Shown one piece after another: positions 34,980 to 42,534 of a stretch of 42,534 nt of DNA. The stretch lies in contig JABXIM010000175.1 of NCBI GenBank assembly GCA_013373085.1, forward strand, positions 1 through 42,534, read 5' to 3'. The notes under the pieces were generated by a model. It made no database searches, was not told where the DNA came from, and was given only the letters and a program-made list of their open reading frames with translations. Position numbers and translations under genes: made by a program. This DNA comes from Oceanospirillaceae bacterium. Its GTDB lineage: Bacteria > Pseudomonadota > Gammaproteobacteria > Pseudomonadales > Balneatricaceae. The number at the start of each line of letters is the position of its first letter. Positions within the stretch are counted from its first letter, which is position 1.

Positions 34980-35237
34980 CTACTTCATCATGGACCGCTG
35001 GAACATGCGGTTGAGCTTTTCTTCAGTCGCCATACTCCGGCTGTTTGCCTCATTGGCAACCCTGAGCGCTTCGTCCGCCTTGGCGTTGGCATCGTTAGCC
35101 ATGTCCATCGCCTGCTGCATGTCCGCTTCGTGCTGGGACTTCAGCATTGCCAGATCGGCACTGTTGGACGCGCAGCCGAAGGTCAGGGCGGCTGCCGTGC
35201 CAAGCACCCCTATCTTCATCAGATCACGGATTCTCAT
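34980..35237 (-). CDS. Lpp/OprI-like outer-membrane lipoprotein
   Basis: Small alpha-helical lipoprotein, 85 residues. Signal sequence with lipobox T-F-G-C (cysteine 22), then S-N-S, so no inner-membrane retention Asp at +2. The rest is a continuous heptad-type helix rich in Ala, Met and Glu (K-A-D-E-A-L-R-V-A-N-E-A-N) closely recalling OprI of Pseudomonas. The last residue is lysine (R-S-M-M-K), the position used by Lpp proteins for covalent attachment to peptidoglycan. GGGAG 9 bases before ATG 35237 supports that start. L,D-transpeptidase genes flank it on both sides. The assignment as peptidoglycan-linked is inference from the C-terminal Lys and neighbours. Confidence 0.88.
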   Translation of the reverse strand: MRIRDLMKIGVLGTAAALTFGCASNSADLAMLKSQHEADMQQAMDMANDANAKADEALRVANEANSRSMATEEKLNRMFQRSMMK

Positions 35238-35345
35238 CTTGAGACTCTCCCGTCAGTAGATAATTAAGCCGCAACCCCGCAAGGTTGCACGCCAAAGCAT
35301 AGCGCAGTTGCGATACGATGTGCGCCAGTGAAGCTTGAAACCGTG

Positions 35346-35906
35346 TCAAAGTATTTCGACGCGGGTGCCGCGCCTGACCCAGCGTGCCAGGCGGCGAATC
35401 TCCCTGTTATCCAGCGCGATACAGCCGTTGGTCCAGTTCAGCATTTCATGTACACGCCGGTCGCCGCCACCGAGACCGTGGATGCCGATCTGTCCGCCGA
35501 GTGGCGTATCCTGCGGCGGCGTGATACGAAGGTCGAGAGCACTGACGATGCGCAGGTGAGTCCCCCTGTCTATGCGTCCGTCCTCGAGCGCCTGGTCGGC
35601 ATAGGCGCGATTGGGATAATCGAGGCCAATAAAGTAATTGAAGCGGCTGTCGGGATTAAACCAGCTGACGTGAAAGGTGCCGAGCGGTGTCTTGCCATCG
35701 CCACGAGACCGCTTAAGCCCGGCGCCGGCGGCCCCGAGGGCCACCCGATCGAAATGCTCCAATTCCCGGATACCGTCCATTACCGACAACGTCTGCTTGC
35801 GGGTATCGACCAGTACCCAGGTCTCGGCCCGGACCGCCGGCGCGCACAGAAAACCCAGTATCAGCGTTACGAGCAGACGGCGGAAGCGTAAAGAAATGAA
35901 GCTCAA
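35346..35906 (-). CDS. L,D-transpeptidase family protein (YkuD fold, T-N-G-C-I motif)
   Basis: Small periplasmic YkuD-domain enzyme, 186 residues. Signal peptide about 1-27 (R-F-R-R-L-L-V-T-L-I-L-G-F-L, ending A-V-R-A). Catalytic residues H143 (I-G-I-H-G) and C162 (T-N-G-C-I-A-L-D-N), a subgroup in which the usual S-H-G-C reads T-N/D-G-C. The start is TTG 35906: AGGA lies 6 bases ahead and the signal peptide begins there. An ATG at 35990 would add a 28-residue head without signal character. It lies upstream of the Lpp-like gene on the same strand with a 108-bp gap, so they may be cotranscribed, though the gap is long enough for a separate promoter. Confidence 0.9.
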   Translation of the reverse strand: MSFISLRFRRLLVTLILGFLCAPAVRAETWVLVDTRKQTLSVMDGIRELEHFDRVALGAAGAGLKRSRGDGKTPLGTFHVSWFNPDSRFNYFIGLDYPNRAYADQALEDGRIDRGTHLRIVSALDLRITPPQDTPLGGQIGIHGLGGGDRRVHEMLNWTNGCIALDNREIRRLARWVRRGTRVEIL

Positions 35907-36048
35907 GTTGCGTCCTATTGGCTGGTTGTGAGGACCCGAATTACTGGCCCAGAATAGGCAATTCGGAGAAACCGGGCAATGCTCGGGCAAGATGTCAGGA
36001 TTGCTACACTTTGCCTATACAAAGACCGACGCCAAACAGGCTCAAGCG

Positions 36049-36945
36049 ATGACTGTGGAAAAAGCGCGACGACAACCGGAGTTCGAATGGGTCGACCAGC
36101 AGCGCAGCGAATCGATTCGTTATCTGCAGCACGGTTACCCGAGCGAGCTGGTGCGCTGGCATTATCACAAGGAATACGAACTGCACCTGATCAAGACGAC
36201 CCACGGCAAGGTCTTCGTCGGCGACTACATTGGCAATTTCGGTCCGGGTCAGCTGATCCTGGTCGGACCCAACCTGCCGCACAACTGGATCAGCCAGATG
36301 CCGGAAGGCCAAAGTGTCGAGCTGCGTGATCGGGTGGTCAATTTTTCCGAGACGCTGGTCGACGCCTGCGCCGGCGTCATGCCGGAAATGCAGGCGCTCG
36401 CCCCCTTTTGGGAGCGCGCCCGGTTCGGTATCGAGTTTCTCGATCCGGTGCTGGTGCAACAGGCGGACGAATTGCTGGCCGACTTAGCCGACGCTGGCGG
36501 ATTTCGACGCCTGACGCGCTTCTGGACCCTGCTGGAGCTGCTGGCTTCAGCTCCCGACTATCGGATCCTATCCACCAGCAGCTATATCCCGGCCACCGGC
36601 AAACGTCTGCTGGAAAAGGCCAGCGACGCCATCCAGTTCATCTTCGATCACTACGATCGCGAGCTGTCACTCGAGGATGTGGCCGAGCACCTGGACATGA
36701 CGCCGAGCTACTTCTCCCGCTTCTTTCGCAAGGCGACCGGACACCGCTTCATCGACTTCGTCAACGGCCTGCGTATCAGCCGTGCCTGCGAGCGACTGGC
36801 CCACAGCGACGAGCCGATCACCGACATCTGCTTCGCCGTGGGTTTCAACAACATCGCCAACTTCAATCGCCGCTTCCATGCCATCAAGGGCATGACGCCG
36901 TCGGAGTACCGCCGCACCTCGGCCGATGCGCTTTACCGCGGCTGA
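36049..36945 (+). CDS. AraC-family transcriptional regulator with cupin sensor domain
   Basis: DNA-binding regulator, 298 residues from ATG 36049. The N-terminal part (about 20-110) has the cupin pattern W-H-Y-H-K-E-Y-E-L-H and later G-P-N-L-P-H-N-W, typical of AraC_binding domains that sense a small molecule. The C-terminal about 100 residues carry two helix-turn-helix motifs (L-S-L-E-D-V-A-E-H-L-D-M-T-P-S-Y-F-S-R-F-F-R-K and I-T-D-I-C-F-A-V-G-F-N-N-I-A-N-F-N) and the signature ending T-P-S-E-Y-R-R. An alternative ATG at 35992 would add 19 residues and lacks a ribosome site. Ligand and targets are unknown. It is divergent from the L,D-transpeptidase gene. Confidence 0.93.
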   Translation: MTVEKARRQPEFEWVDQQRSESIRYLQHGYPSELVRWHYHKEYELHLIKTTHGKVFVGDYIGNFGPGQLILVGPNLPHNWISQMPEGQSVELRDRVVNFSETLVDACAGVMPEMQALAPFWERARFGIEFLDPVLVQQADELLADLADAGGFRRLTRFWTLLELLASAPDYRILSTSSYIPATGKRLLEKASDAIQFIFDHYDRELSLEDVAEHLDMTPSYFSRFFRKATGHRFIDFVNGLRISRACERLAHSDEPITDICFAVGFNNIANFNRRFHAIKGMTPSEYRRTSADALYRG

Positions 36946-36963
36946 AAGAAGCTTCGATCGTAG

Positions 36964-37032
36964 GATGGGTGGAGCGATGCATCTCCCGAAACTTGCAGGT
37001 TTCTGCTGGTATGGCGCATCGTGCAACCCATC
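36964..37032. repeat. Imperfect inverted repeat downstream of the AraC-type gene
   Basis: Arms 36964-36980 (GATGGGTGGAGCGATGC) and 37016-37032 match as inverted repeats at 14 of 17 positions around a 35-base centre. The GTAGGATGGGTGGAGC style is common among gammaproteobacterial extragenic palindromes. It starts about 20 bases past the stop codon. Confidence 0.5.
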
Positions 37033-37134
37033 ATGTCGATCCTAGTCACTATCGATTGCTTACCCCCGCGCAGATCATTTGAGGGACGGTGCTGGGTTTC
37101 GTGGCGTTGCCACTTCACCCCACCTGCAAAAGCA

Positions 37135-37175
37135 AACGGGGCGGTCGCCCGTAAGGCGCCGCCCCGTTCTCTTAT
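37135..37175 (-). terminator. Terminator of the tkt-epd-pgk-fba cluster
   Basis: A perfect 10-bp stem AACGGGGCGG / CCGCCCCGTT (37135-37144 with 37159-37168) with a 14-base loop lies about 48 bases beyond the fba stop. On the minus strand it is followed by TGCTTTTGC, on the plus strand by CTCTT. It can serve both the fba transcript and the convergent araC-type transcript. Confidence 0.75.
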
Positions 37176-37215
37176 GACGTAAAGCCTGCAGTTGCGGGCT
37201 TGAAGCCTGCGACTG

Positions 37216-38280
37216 TTAGTTTACCTTGGCATCCAGCTCGCCACGCTCGTAGAGGGCCGACATGTCCTCCAGACCGATGACGCGGATCTTGCTGGCGTTA
37301 CCCGCGGTACCGAAGGCTTCGTAACGGGCGACACAGATCTCGCTCATCGCCTTGATCGATTCCTTGAGGTATTTGCGCGGGTCGAACTCGGCGGTATTCT
37401 GCGCCAGGAAGCGACGGATCGAGCCGGTGGACGCCAGACGCAGGTCGGTATCGATGTTGACCTTGCGCACGCCGTGCTTGATGCCTTCGACGATCTGCTC
37501 GACCGGCACGCCGTAGGTTTCCGGAATTTCGCCGCCGTATTCGTTGATCACCGCCAGCCAGTCCTGCGGTACCGACGAGGAACCGTGCATGACCAGGTGG
37601 GTGTTGGGAATGCGCTCGTGGATCGCCTTGATGCGATCGATCGCCAGGATGTCGCCCGTCGGCGGACGGGAGAACTTGTAGGCGCCGTGGGAGGTACCGC
37701 AGGCAATTGCCAGGGCGTCGACATTGGTCTTGGCGACGAAGTCGGCCGCCTCGTCCGGGTCGGTCAGCATCTGGTCGTGGGTCAGGGTGCCCTCGGCGCC
37801 GATACCGTCCTCTTCACCGGCCTGGCCGGTTTCCAGCGAGCCCAGGCAACCCAGCTCTCCTTCGACGGAGACGCCGCAGGCGTGCGCCATTTCGACGGTG
37901 CGGCGGGTGACGTCGACATTGTATTCGTAGCTGGTCGGAGTCTTTCCGTCCTCGCCCAGGGAACCGTCCATCATGACGGACGAGAAGCCCAGCGCGATGG
38001 AGCGCTGGCAGACGGCCGGCGAGGTGCCGTGATCCTGGTGCATGCAGACCGGGATGTGCGGAAACTCTTCGATCGCCGCCAGGATCATGTGGCGCAGGAA
38101 GTTGGAACCGGCGTACTTGCGCGCACCGGCGGAGGCCTGCACGATCACCGGAGAATCGGTTTTCGCAGCCGCTTCCATGATGGCGCGCATCTGCTCCAGG
38201 TTATTGACGTTAAAGGCCGGAATGCCATAACCGACTTCGGCGGCATGATCCAGCAACTGACGCATGGAGACGAGTGCCAT
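37216..38280 (-). CDS. fba: Class II fructose-1,6-bisphosphate aldolase
   Basis: Zinc-dependent aldolase interconverting fructose-1,6-bisphosphate with dihydroxyacetone phosphate and glyceraldehyde-3-phosphate. 354 residues, the CbbA/Fda-like class IIB size used for glycolysis, gluconeogenesis or the Calvin cycle. Catalytic and metal residues lie in H-Q-D-H-G (H81, D83, H84), V-E-G-E-L-G near 138-143, G-T-S-H-G-A-Y near 194-200, and V-M-H-G-S-S-S near 228-234. The N-terminal A-F-N-V-N-N is also conserved. Last gene of the cluster; an 80-bp gap to pgk contains two hairpins. Confidence 0.97.
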   Translation of the reverse strand: MALVSMRQLLDHAAEVGYGIPAFNVNNLEQMRAIMEAAAKTDSPVIVQASAGARKYAGSNFLRHMILAAIEEFPHIPVCMHQDHGTSPAVCQRSIALGFSSVMMDGSLGEDGKTPTSYEYNVDVTRRTVEMAHACGVSVEGELGCLGSLETGQAGEEDGIGAEGTLTHDQMLTDPDEAADFVAKTNVDALAIACGTSHGAYKFSRPPTGDILAIDRIKAIHERIPNTHLVMHGSSSVPQDWLAVINEYGGEIPETYGVPVEQIVEGIKHGVRKVNIDTDLRLASTGSIRRFLAQNTAEFDPRKYLKESIKAMSEICVARYEAFGTAGNASKIRVIGLEDMSALYERGELDAKVN

Positions 38281-38304
38281 GGTAGTACCTTTCGTTTCGT
38301 TCAG

Positions 38305-38324
38305 GGGCGCCTCGACGGGCGCCC
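38305..38324 (-). other. Hairpins in the pgk-fba gap
   Basis: A 7-bp stem GGGCGCC / GGCGCCC with a 6-base loop (38305-38311 with 38318-38324) lies about 25 bases before the fba start. A second stem CTGAGCC / GGCTCAG (38341-38347 with 38358-38364) covers the pgk stop codon. Neither has a T run. They probably tune mRNA stability or relative expression within the operon. Confidence 0.45.
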
Positions 38325-38360
38325 GGGTTCAATTCTGTTCCTGAGCCAGTCGCGATCGGC

Positions 38361-39527
38361 TCAGACTTTGCTGCGCGATTCCAGCATCGCCACCGCCGGC
38401 AGCTGTTTGCCTTCAACGAACTCGAGGAAGGCGCCGCCGCCAGTGGAGATATACGAAACCTTGTCAGCAATGCCGTACTTGTCCACAGCGGCCAGGGTAT
38501 CGCCGCCGCCGGCGATCGAGAAGCCCTGGTTGTCGGCGATCGCCAGAGACAGGGCCTTGGTGCCCTCGCCGAACTGATCGAACTCGAACACACCGACCGG
38601 ACCATTCCAGATGATGGTGCCGGCGTCCTTGAGCAGCGCAGCCAGGCTGGCGGCGGACTGGGGGCCGATATCCAGAATCATTTCGTCATCGGCGACATCG
38701 TCGACCGACTTAACGGTCGCAGCAGCGGATTCGGCGAATTCGGTCGCCACGACGACATCGACCGGCAGCGGAATGTTGACCTTTTCCATCAGCGCCTTCG
38801 CCACCGGGATCAAATCCTGCTCGCAGAGCGAGTTGCCAACCGGCTTGCCGGCCGCGGCCAGGAAGGTGTTGGCGATACCACCGCCGACGATCAGCTGATC
38901 GACCTTGTCCGCCAGGGAGTTCAGCACTTCGAGCTTGGTCGAGACCTTGGAGCCCCCGACAATGGCTGCAAGCGGGCGTGCCGGCTTGTCCAGTGCCTTG
39001 CCCAGCGCGTCCAGTTCGCCGGCCAGCAGCGGGCCCGCGCAGGCTACATCGGAGAAGCGCGCCACACCGTGGGTCGAGGCCTGCGCACGATGAGCGGTAC
39101 CAAAGGCGTCCATGACGTAGACGTCGCAAAGCGCCGCCATTTTGCGGGACAGGGCTTCGTCGTCCTTCTTTTCACCGACGTTGAAGCGAACGTTTTCCAG
39201 CAGTACCAATTCGCCTTCGCCAACCTCGAAACCACCGTCGACCCAATCCTTTACCAGCGGCACTTCACGCTGCAGCAGCGTGCCCAGGTGCGCGGCGACC
39301 GGCGCCAGCGAGTATTTTTCCTCGTACTCGCCTTCGCTCGGGCGGCCCAGGTGCGACATCACCATGACCCTGGCGCCGGCTTTGAGCGCCAGCTCGATCG
39401 TCGGCAGCGACGCGCGGATACGGGCATCCGAGGTCACCTGGCCGTCCTTGACCGGTACATTGAGGTCTTCGCGGATCAGGACGCGCTTGCCGGTCAGGTC
39501 CAGTTCCGTCATTTTCAGTACGCTCAT
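38361..39527 (-). CDS. pgk: Phosphoglycerate kinase
   Basis: Transfers phosphate between 1,3-bisphosphoglycerate and ADP in glycolysis/gluconeogenesis. 388 residues, the bacterial norm. The N-terminal domain has R-E-D-L-N-V-P near 19-25 and S-H-L-G-R-P near 58-63 with the basic patch residues. G-S-K-V-S-T-K-L lies in the hinge/nucleotide domain, N-G-P-V-G-V-F-E follows, and G-G-G-D-T-L-A-A-V is near the C-terminus. AGGA lies 7 bases before the ATG at 39527. It follows epd by about 100 bases in the tkt-epd-pgk-fba order. Confidence 0.98.
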   Translation of the reverse strand: MSVLKMTELDLTGKRVLIREDLNVPVKDGQVTSDARIRASLPTIELALKAGARVMVMSHLGRPSEGEYEEKYSLAPVAAHLGTLLQREVPLVKDWVDGGFEVGEGELVLLENVRFNVGEKKDDEALSRKMAALCDVYVMDAFGTAHRAQASTHGVARFSDVACAGPLLAGELDALGKALDKPARPLAAIVGGSKVSTKLEVLNSLADKVDQLIVGGGIANTFLAAAGKPVGNSLCEQDLIPVAKALMEKVNIPLPVDVVVATEFAESAAATVKSVDDVADDEMILDIGPQSAASLAALLKDAGTIIWNGPVGVFEFDQFGEGTKALSLAIADNQGFSIAGGGDTLAAVDKYGIADKVSYISTGGGAFLEFVEGKQLPAVAMLESRSKV

Positions 39528-39628
39528 CTGAGTGTCCTACCTAAGTTTGCGGTTGATAATCCCGGATGAGGAGCCTGACACCCGCCAGCTGAATCGCCTA
39601 TTTATGGCGCAGCGGGCCCGCTCCCCAC

Positions 39629-40648
39629 CTAATCCTTGCAGTTGAGCCAGTACCGGGCGACATCCAGCATCCGGTTGGCAAATCCCCATTCGTTGTCGAA
39701 CCAGCACAGCATCTTCAGCAGGGTGCCGCCGCAGACCCGGGTCTGGGTGGCGTCGAAGACGCCCGAGCGGGGGTCGCGATTGAAGTCCACCGAGGCGTGG
39801 GGCTCGTCGGTATAGCCCAGCAACCCCTGCAGCGATCCCGCCGCCGCGTCGCGGATCAGCGCGTTGATCTCTTCGACGCTGGTAGCACGGCGAACGTTGA
39901 TCGACATGTCCATCGCCGAGACGTTGATCGTCGGCACGCGCAGGTGCAGACATTCGAAACGTCCCGCCAGATGCGGCAACAGCCGGTCGATGCCCCGATC
40001 CAGCCCGGTATCGACCGGAATGATCGACTGCAGCGCGCTGCGCGTCAGACGCAGATCGGTCTGGTGATAGCTGTCGATCACCGGCTGGTCGTTCATCGCC
40101 GAGTGCACCGTGGTCGTCACGCCGCTTTCGATGCCGAACTCGCGATCCAGCAGGTCCAGCACCGGCACCACGCAGTTGGTGGTACAGGAGGCAGCCGACA
40201 CTACACGGTGTTCGGCACGCAGCAGCGTCTGGTTCAGGCCATAGACGATGGTGGCATCGACGTCGGCGGTGGCCGGCTGCGAAAACAGCAGCCTGCCGGC
40301 GCCCTTGGCCAGGTGCAACTCGGCACTGTGCCGATCCTTGAATGAACCGGAACATTCCAGCACCAGGTCGATCCCCAGTTCTTTCCACGGCAGGTTGCGC
40401 GGGTCCGGCTCGTTCAGAACCCGGATACGATCACCATCGACCAGGAGGTCGTTGCCGTCGTAATTCACCGGCAGCGGAAAACGGCCATGGGTGGTGTCGT
40501 ACCGGGTCAGGTACGTCACCGTTTCCACGTCGGACAGTTCGTTGAGCGCGACCACCTCGAAGTTACGGCGAAAACCGCACTCGTAGATGGCACGTAGTAC
40601 GCACTGACCGATGCGGCCGTAGCCGTTGATTGCGACGCGGTATTTCAT
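39629..40648 (-). CDS. epd: D-erythrose-4-phosphate dehydrogenase (GapB/Epd type)
   Basis: NAD-dependent oxidation of erythrose-4-phosphate to 4-phosphoerythronate, the first step of one pyridoxal-phosphate route. It belongs to the GAPDH family and often sits beside pgk and tkt. 339 residues. The N-terminal Rossmann G-x-G-R-I-G is at 9-14. A-L-N-E-L-S near 34-39 replaces the classical GAPDH N-D-L and recalls Epd. The catalytic cysteine is C155 in A-S-C-T-T-N-C, the same number as in E. coli Epd. H-S-A-M-N-D-Q-P-V and I-I-P-V-D-T also match Epd rather than GapA. The ATG at 40648 is used; TTG just before it is in frame. Some GAPDH activity cannot be excluded. Confidence 0.88.
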   Translation of the reverse strand: MKYRVAINGYGRIGQCVLRAIYECGFRRNFEVVALNELSDVETVTYLTRYDTTHGRFPLPVNYDGNDLLVDGDRIRVLNEPDPRNLPWKELGIDLVLECSGSFKDRHSAELHLAKGAGRLLFSQPATADVDATIVYGLNQTLLRAEHRVVSAASCTTNCVVPVLDLLDREFGIESGVTTTVHSAMNDQPVIDSYHQTDLRLTRSALQSIIPVDTGLDRGIDRLLPHLAGRFECLHLRVPTINVSAMDMSINVRRATSVEEINALIRDAAAGSLQGLLGYTDEPHASVDFNRDPRSGVFDATQTRVCGGTLLKMLCWFDNEWGFANRMLDVARYWLNCKD

Positions 40649-40668
40649 CAACTGCTCACGACAACGAC

Positions 40669-40692
40669 GAAGGCCGGCAACAGCCGGCCTTC
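40669..40692 (-). terminator. Strong hairpin between tkt and epd
   Basis: A perfect 10-bp stem GAAGGCCGGC / GCCGGCCTTC with a 4-base loop fills the 51-bp gap between tkt and epd. On the minus strand it is followed by GTCGTTGTCG, a weak T content, so it may be a partial terminator or an attenuating element that lowers epd-pgk-fba relative to tkt. Confidence 0.5.
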
Positions 40693-40699
40693 TGACGAA

Positions 40700-42534
40700 T
40701 TACAGGATGGACTTCACGGTTTCGGCGACGTTCTCGGCCGTAAAGCCGAAATACTTGAACAGTTCGCCGGCCGGAGCCGACTCGCCGAAGCTGCGCATGC
40801 CGACAATGGCGCCGTTCAGGCCCACGTACTTGTACCAGTAATCCGCCTGCGCGGCCTCGACGGCAACGCGCGCGCTGACGTCTGACGGCAGAACCGATTC
40901 GCGATATGCCGCGTCCTGGGCCTCGAAGCGATCTGTCGACGGCATCGACACCACGCGCACCTGCTTGCCTTCGCCGGCCAGCAGCTCGGCGGCGTCCATC
41001 GCCAGCGAGACTTCGGAACCGGTGGCGATCAGGATGGCGTCGGGCTTGCCGGCGCTGTCGCGCAGGATATAGCCGCCCTTGGCGATATTGGCCAGCTGGT
41101 CGTCGTTACGTGCCTGGTGCGGCAGGTTCTGACGCGAGAAGATCAGCGCGCTCGGCCCGTCGACACGCTCCAGCGCCGACTTCCAGGCCACCGCCGACTC
41201 GACGGCGTCGCACGGCCGCCACAGGCTCATATTCGGGGTGTGACGCAGGTTTGCGATCTGCTCGACCGGCTGGTGGGTCGGGCCGTCTTCACCCAGGCCG
41301 ATGGAATCGTGGGTGTAGACATGGATCACACGCTGTTTCATCAGTGCCGCCATACGCAGGGCATTGCGGGCGTATTCCATGAACACCAGGAAGGTGGCGC
41401 CGTAGGGAATGAAGCCGCCGTGCAGTGCGATACCGTTCATGATTGCCGACATGCCGAACTCGCGCACACCGTAGAACAGGTAGTTGCCGCTGGCGTCATC
41501 CTTGCTTATGCCCTTGGCACCGGACCAGAGGGTCAGGTTGGAGCCGGCCAGATCCGCCGAGCCGCCGAGCAGTTCCGGCAGCATCGGGCCGAAGGCGTTG
41601 AGGGCGTTCTGCGAGGCTTTGCGGGACGCAATGGTTTCGCCCTTCTCGGCCACTTCGCGAATCCAGGCATCGGCTTTCTCGGCGAAGTCCGCCGGCAGCT
41701 CACCGCTGATGCGGCGCAGCAGCTGGTCGGCCAGTTCCGGATATTCGGCACGGTAGGCGGCGAAGCGCTCGTTCCACTCGTTCTCGGCGTGGCTGCCGGC
41801 CTCGCGGGCATCCCAGTCGGCGTAGATGTCTTCGGGCACTTCGAAAGCAGGGTGGTGCCAGCCCAAGCGTTCGCGGGTCAGGGCGATCTCGTCGTCGCCC
41901 AGCGGTGCGCCGTGGCACTCTTCCTTGCCTTCCTTGTTCGGCGAGCCGAAACCGATGATGGTCTTGCAGCAGATCAGGGTCGGCTGCGCGGTGTTGGCCT
42001 GCGCCTGCTCGATGGCGGCGCGGATCTGATCCGGGTCGTGACCGTCGACGCCCGGGATCACCTGCCAGCCGTAGGCTTCGAAGCGCTTCGGGGTGTCGTC
42101 GGTGAACCAGCCTTCGACTTCGCCGTCGATGGAGATGCCGTTATCGTCCCAGAAAGCGATCAGCTTGCCGAGGCCGAGGGTGCCGGCCAGTGCGCAGGAT
42201 TCGTGGGAGATCCCTTCCATCATGCAGCCATCACCCATGAAGGCATAGGTGAAATGGTCGATGATGTCGTGACCGTCACGGTTGAACTGTGCAGCCAGCG
42301 CCTTTTCCGCGGCGGCGAAACCGACCGCGTTGCTGATGCCCTGCCCCAGCGGGCCGGTGGTGGTCTCGACGCCCGGGCAGTAACCGTACTCGGGGTGACC
42401 GGCGGTCTTGGAGTGCAGCTGACGGAAGTTCTTGATGTCCTCGATGCTTACGCCGTAGCCGGTCAGGTGCAGCAGCGAATAGATCAGCATGGAGCCATGA
42501 CCGTTGGACAGGATGAAGCGGTCGCGGTCGAACC
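40700..42534 (-). CDS. tkt: Transketolase (N-terminus outside window)
   Basis: Thiamine-diphosphate enzyme that moves two-carbon units between sugar phosphates in the pentose-phosphate and related pathways. The frame is open to the window edge; about 610 of roughly 665 residues are present, missing only the first part of the N-terminal domain. The first visible residues include S-N-G-H-G-S-M (substrate/cofactor histidine region). G-P-L-G-Q-G-I-S, then [12 protein letters not shown] (ThDP/Mg motif), and [14 protein letters not shown] (pyrimidine-domain signature) follow. C-terminal domain to residue L (stop TAA). It heads the tkt-epd-pgk-fba cluster as transcribed. Confidence 0.98.
   Translation of the reverse strand, partial: FDRDRFILSNGHGSMLIYSLLHLTGYGVSIEDIKNFRQLHSKTAGHPEYGYCPGVETTTGPLGQGISNAVGFAAAEKALAAQFNRDGHDIIDHFTYAFMGDGCMMEGISHESCALAGTLGLGKLIAFWDDNGISIDGEVEGWFTDDTPKRFEAYGWQVIPGVDGHDPDQIRAAIEQAQANTAQPTLICCKTIIGFGSPNKEGKEECHGAPLGDDEIALTRERLGWHHPAFEVPEDIYADWDAREAGSHAENEWNERFAAYRAEYPELADQLLRRISGELPADFAEKADAWIREVAEKGETIASRKASQNALNAFGPMLPELLGGSADLAGSNLTLWSGAKGISKDDASGNYLFYGVREFGMSAIMNGIALHGGFIPYGATFLVFMEYARNALRMAALMKQRVIHVYTHDSIGLGEDGPTHQPVEQIANLRHTPNMSLWRPCDAVESAVAWKSALERVDGPSALIFSRQNLPHQARNDDQLANIAKGGYILRDSAGKPDAILIATGSEVSLAMDAAELLAGEGKQVRVVSMPSTDRFEAQDAAYRESVLPSDVSARVAVEAAQADYWYKYVGLNGAIVGMRSFGESAPAGELFKYFGFTAENVAETVKSIL

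Noticed and set aside
36049-36945. AraC-type regulator as a dedicated regulator of the L,D-transpeptidase/Lpp cluster or fba cluster
   Set aside because: Only adjacency supports it; no operator-like repeats were seen upstream of either cluster.
1-42534. tRNA, rRNA, CRISPR, prophage or insertion-sequence content
   Set aside because: Scanned for cloverleaf-like and 3'-CCA regions, regularly spaced repeats, transposases, integrases and phage genes; none found.

Overview
The window is a 42.5 kb, GC-rich piece of a gammaproteobacterial chromosome, densely packed with housekeeping genes. The gene content points to a Pseudomonas-like or related lineage: an E. coli/Pseudomonas-type nuo operon with fused nuoCD, a long-form leuA, a tkt-epd-pgk-fba cluster, an OprI/Lpp-like lipoprotein and a GNAT-nitrilase fusion. 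No phage, plasmid, IS element, CRISPR array, rRNA or tRNA was seen. I cannot name the species from sequence alone.

Layout. 1-4.2 kb: 3' end of malate synthase G with a strong terminator, a chemoreceptor (minus), an unrecognised small protein and a sirtuin deacylase. The sirtuin gene is bracketed by two inverted copies of a ~30 bp repeat. 4.2-9.1 kb: the rRNA helicase DbpA, a prolyl-hydroxylase-like 2OG-Fe(II) oxygenase, an orphan betaine-type binding protein, and a GNAT-carbon-nitrogen hydrolase fusion (minus). 9.2-12.2 kb (minus): a coupled three-gene ABC exporter (lipoprotein HlyD-type adaptor, ATPase, ABC-2 permease). 12.3-16.2 kb (plus): a RimK-like ATP-grasp protein, then a promoter, a 29-codon leader ORF and a terminator ahead of two EamA transporters, then dsbB. 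16.3-18.5 kb (minus): leuA with a long leader that holds a short ORF with rare CTA leucine codons.

18.5-33.7 kb (minus): the complete 13-gene nuo operon for NADH:quinone oxidoreductase (nuoA-B-CD-E-F-G-H-I-J-K-L-M-N), with many ATGA/TGATG overlaps. A small ferritin-like helical protein follows nuoN and is followed by the only clear terminator. A REP-like pair lies between nuoF and nuoG.

33.9-35.9 kb: an envelope cluster in which a Lpp-like lipoprotein ending in lysine sits between two L,D-transpeptidase genes, the enzyme class that attaches such lipoproteins to peptidoglycan. 36.0-36.9 kb: an AraC-family regulator. 37.2-42.5 kb (minus): the central carbon cluster tkt (5' end cut by the window)-epd-pgk-fba, closed by a strong terminator that also faces the araC-type gene.

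The window is mostly conventional. The least explained features are regulatory: a candidate 1:2/2:3/3:4 attenuator in front of the EamA pair, the leuA leader ORF, the inverted repeats around the sirtuin gene, and the envelope cluster.
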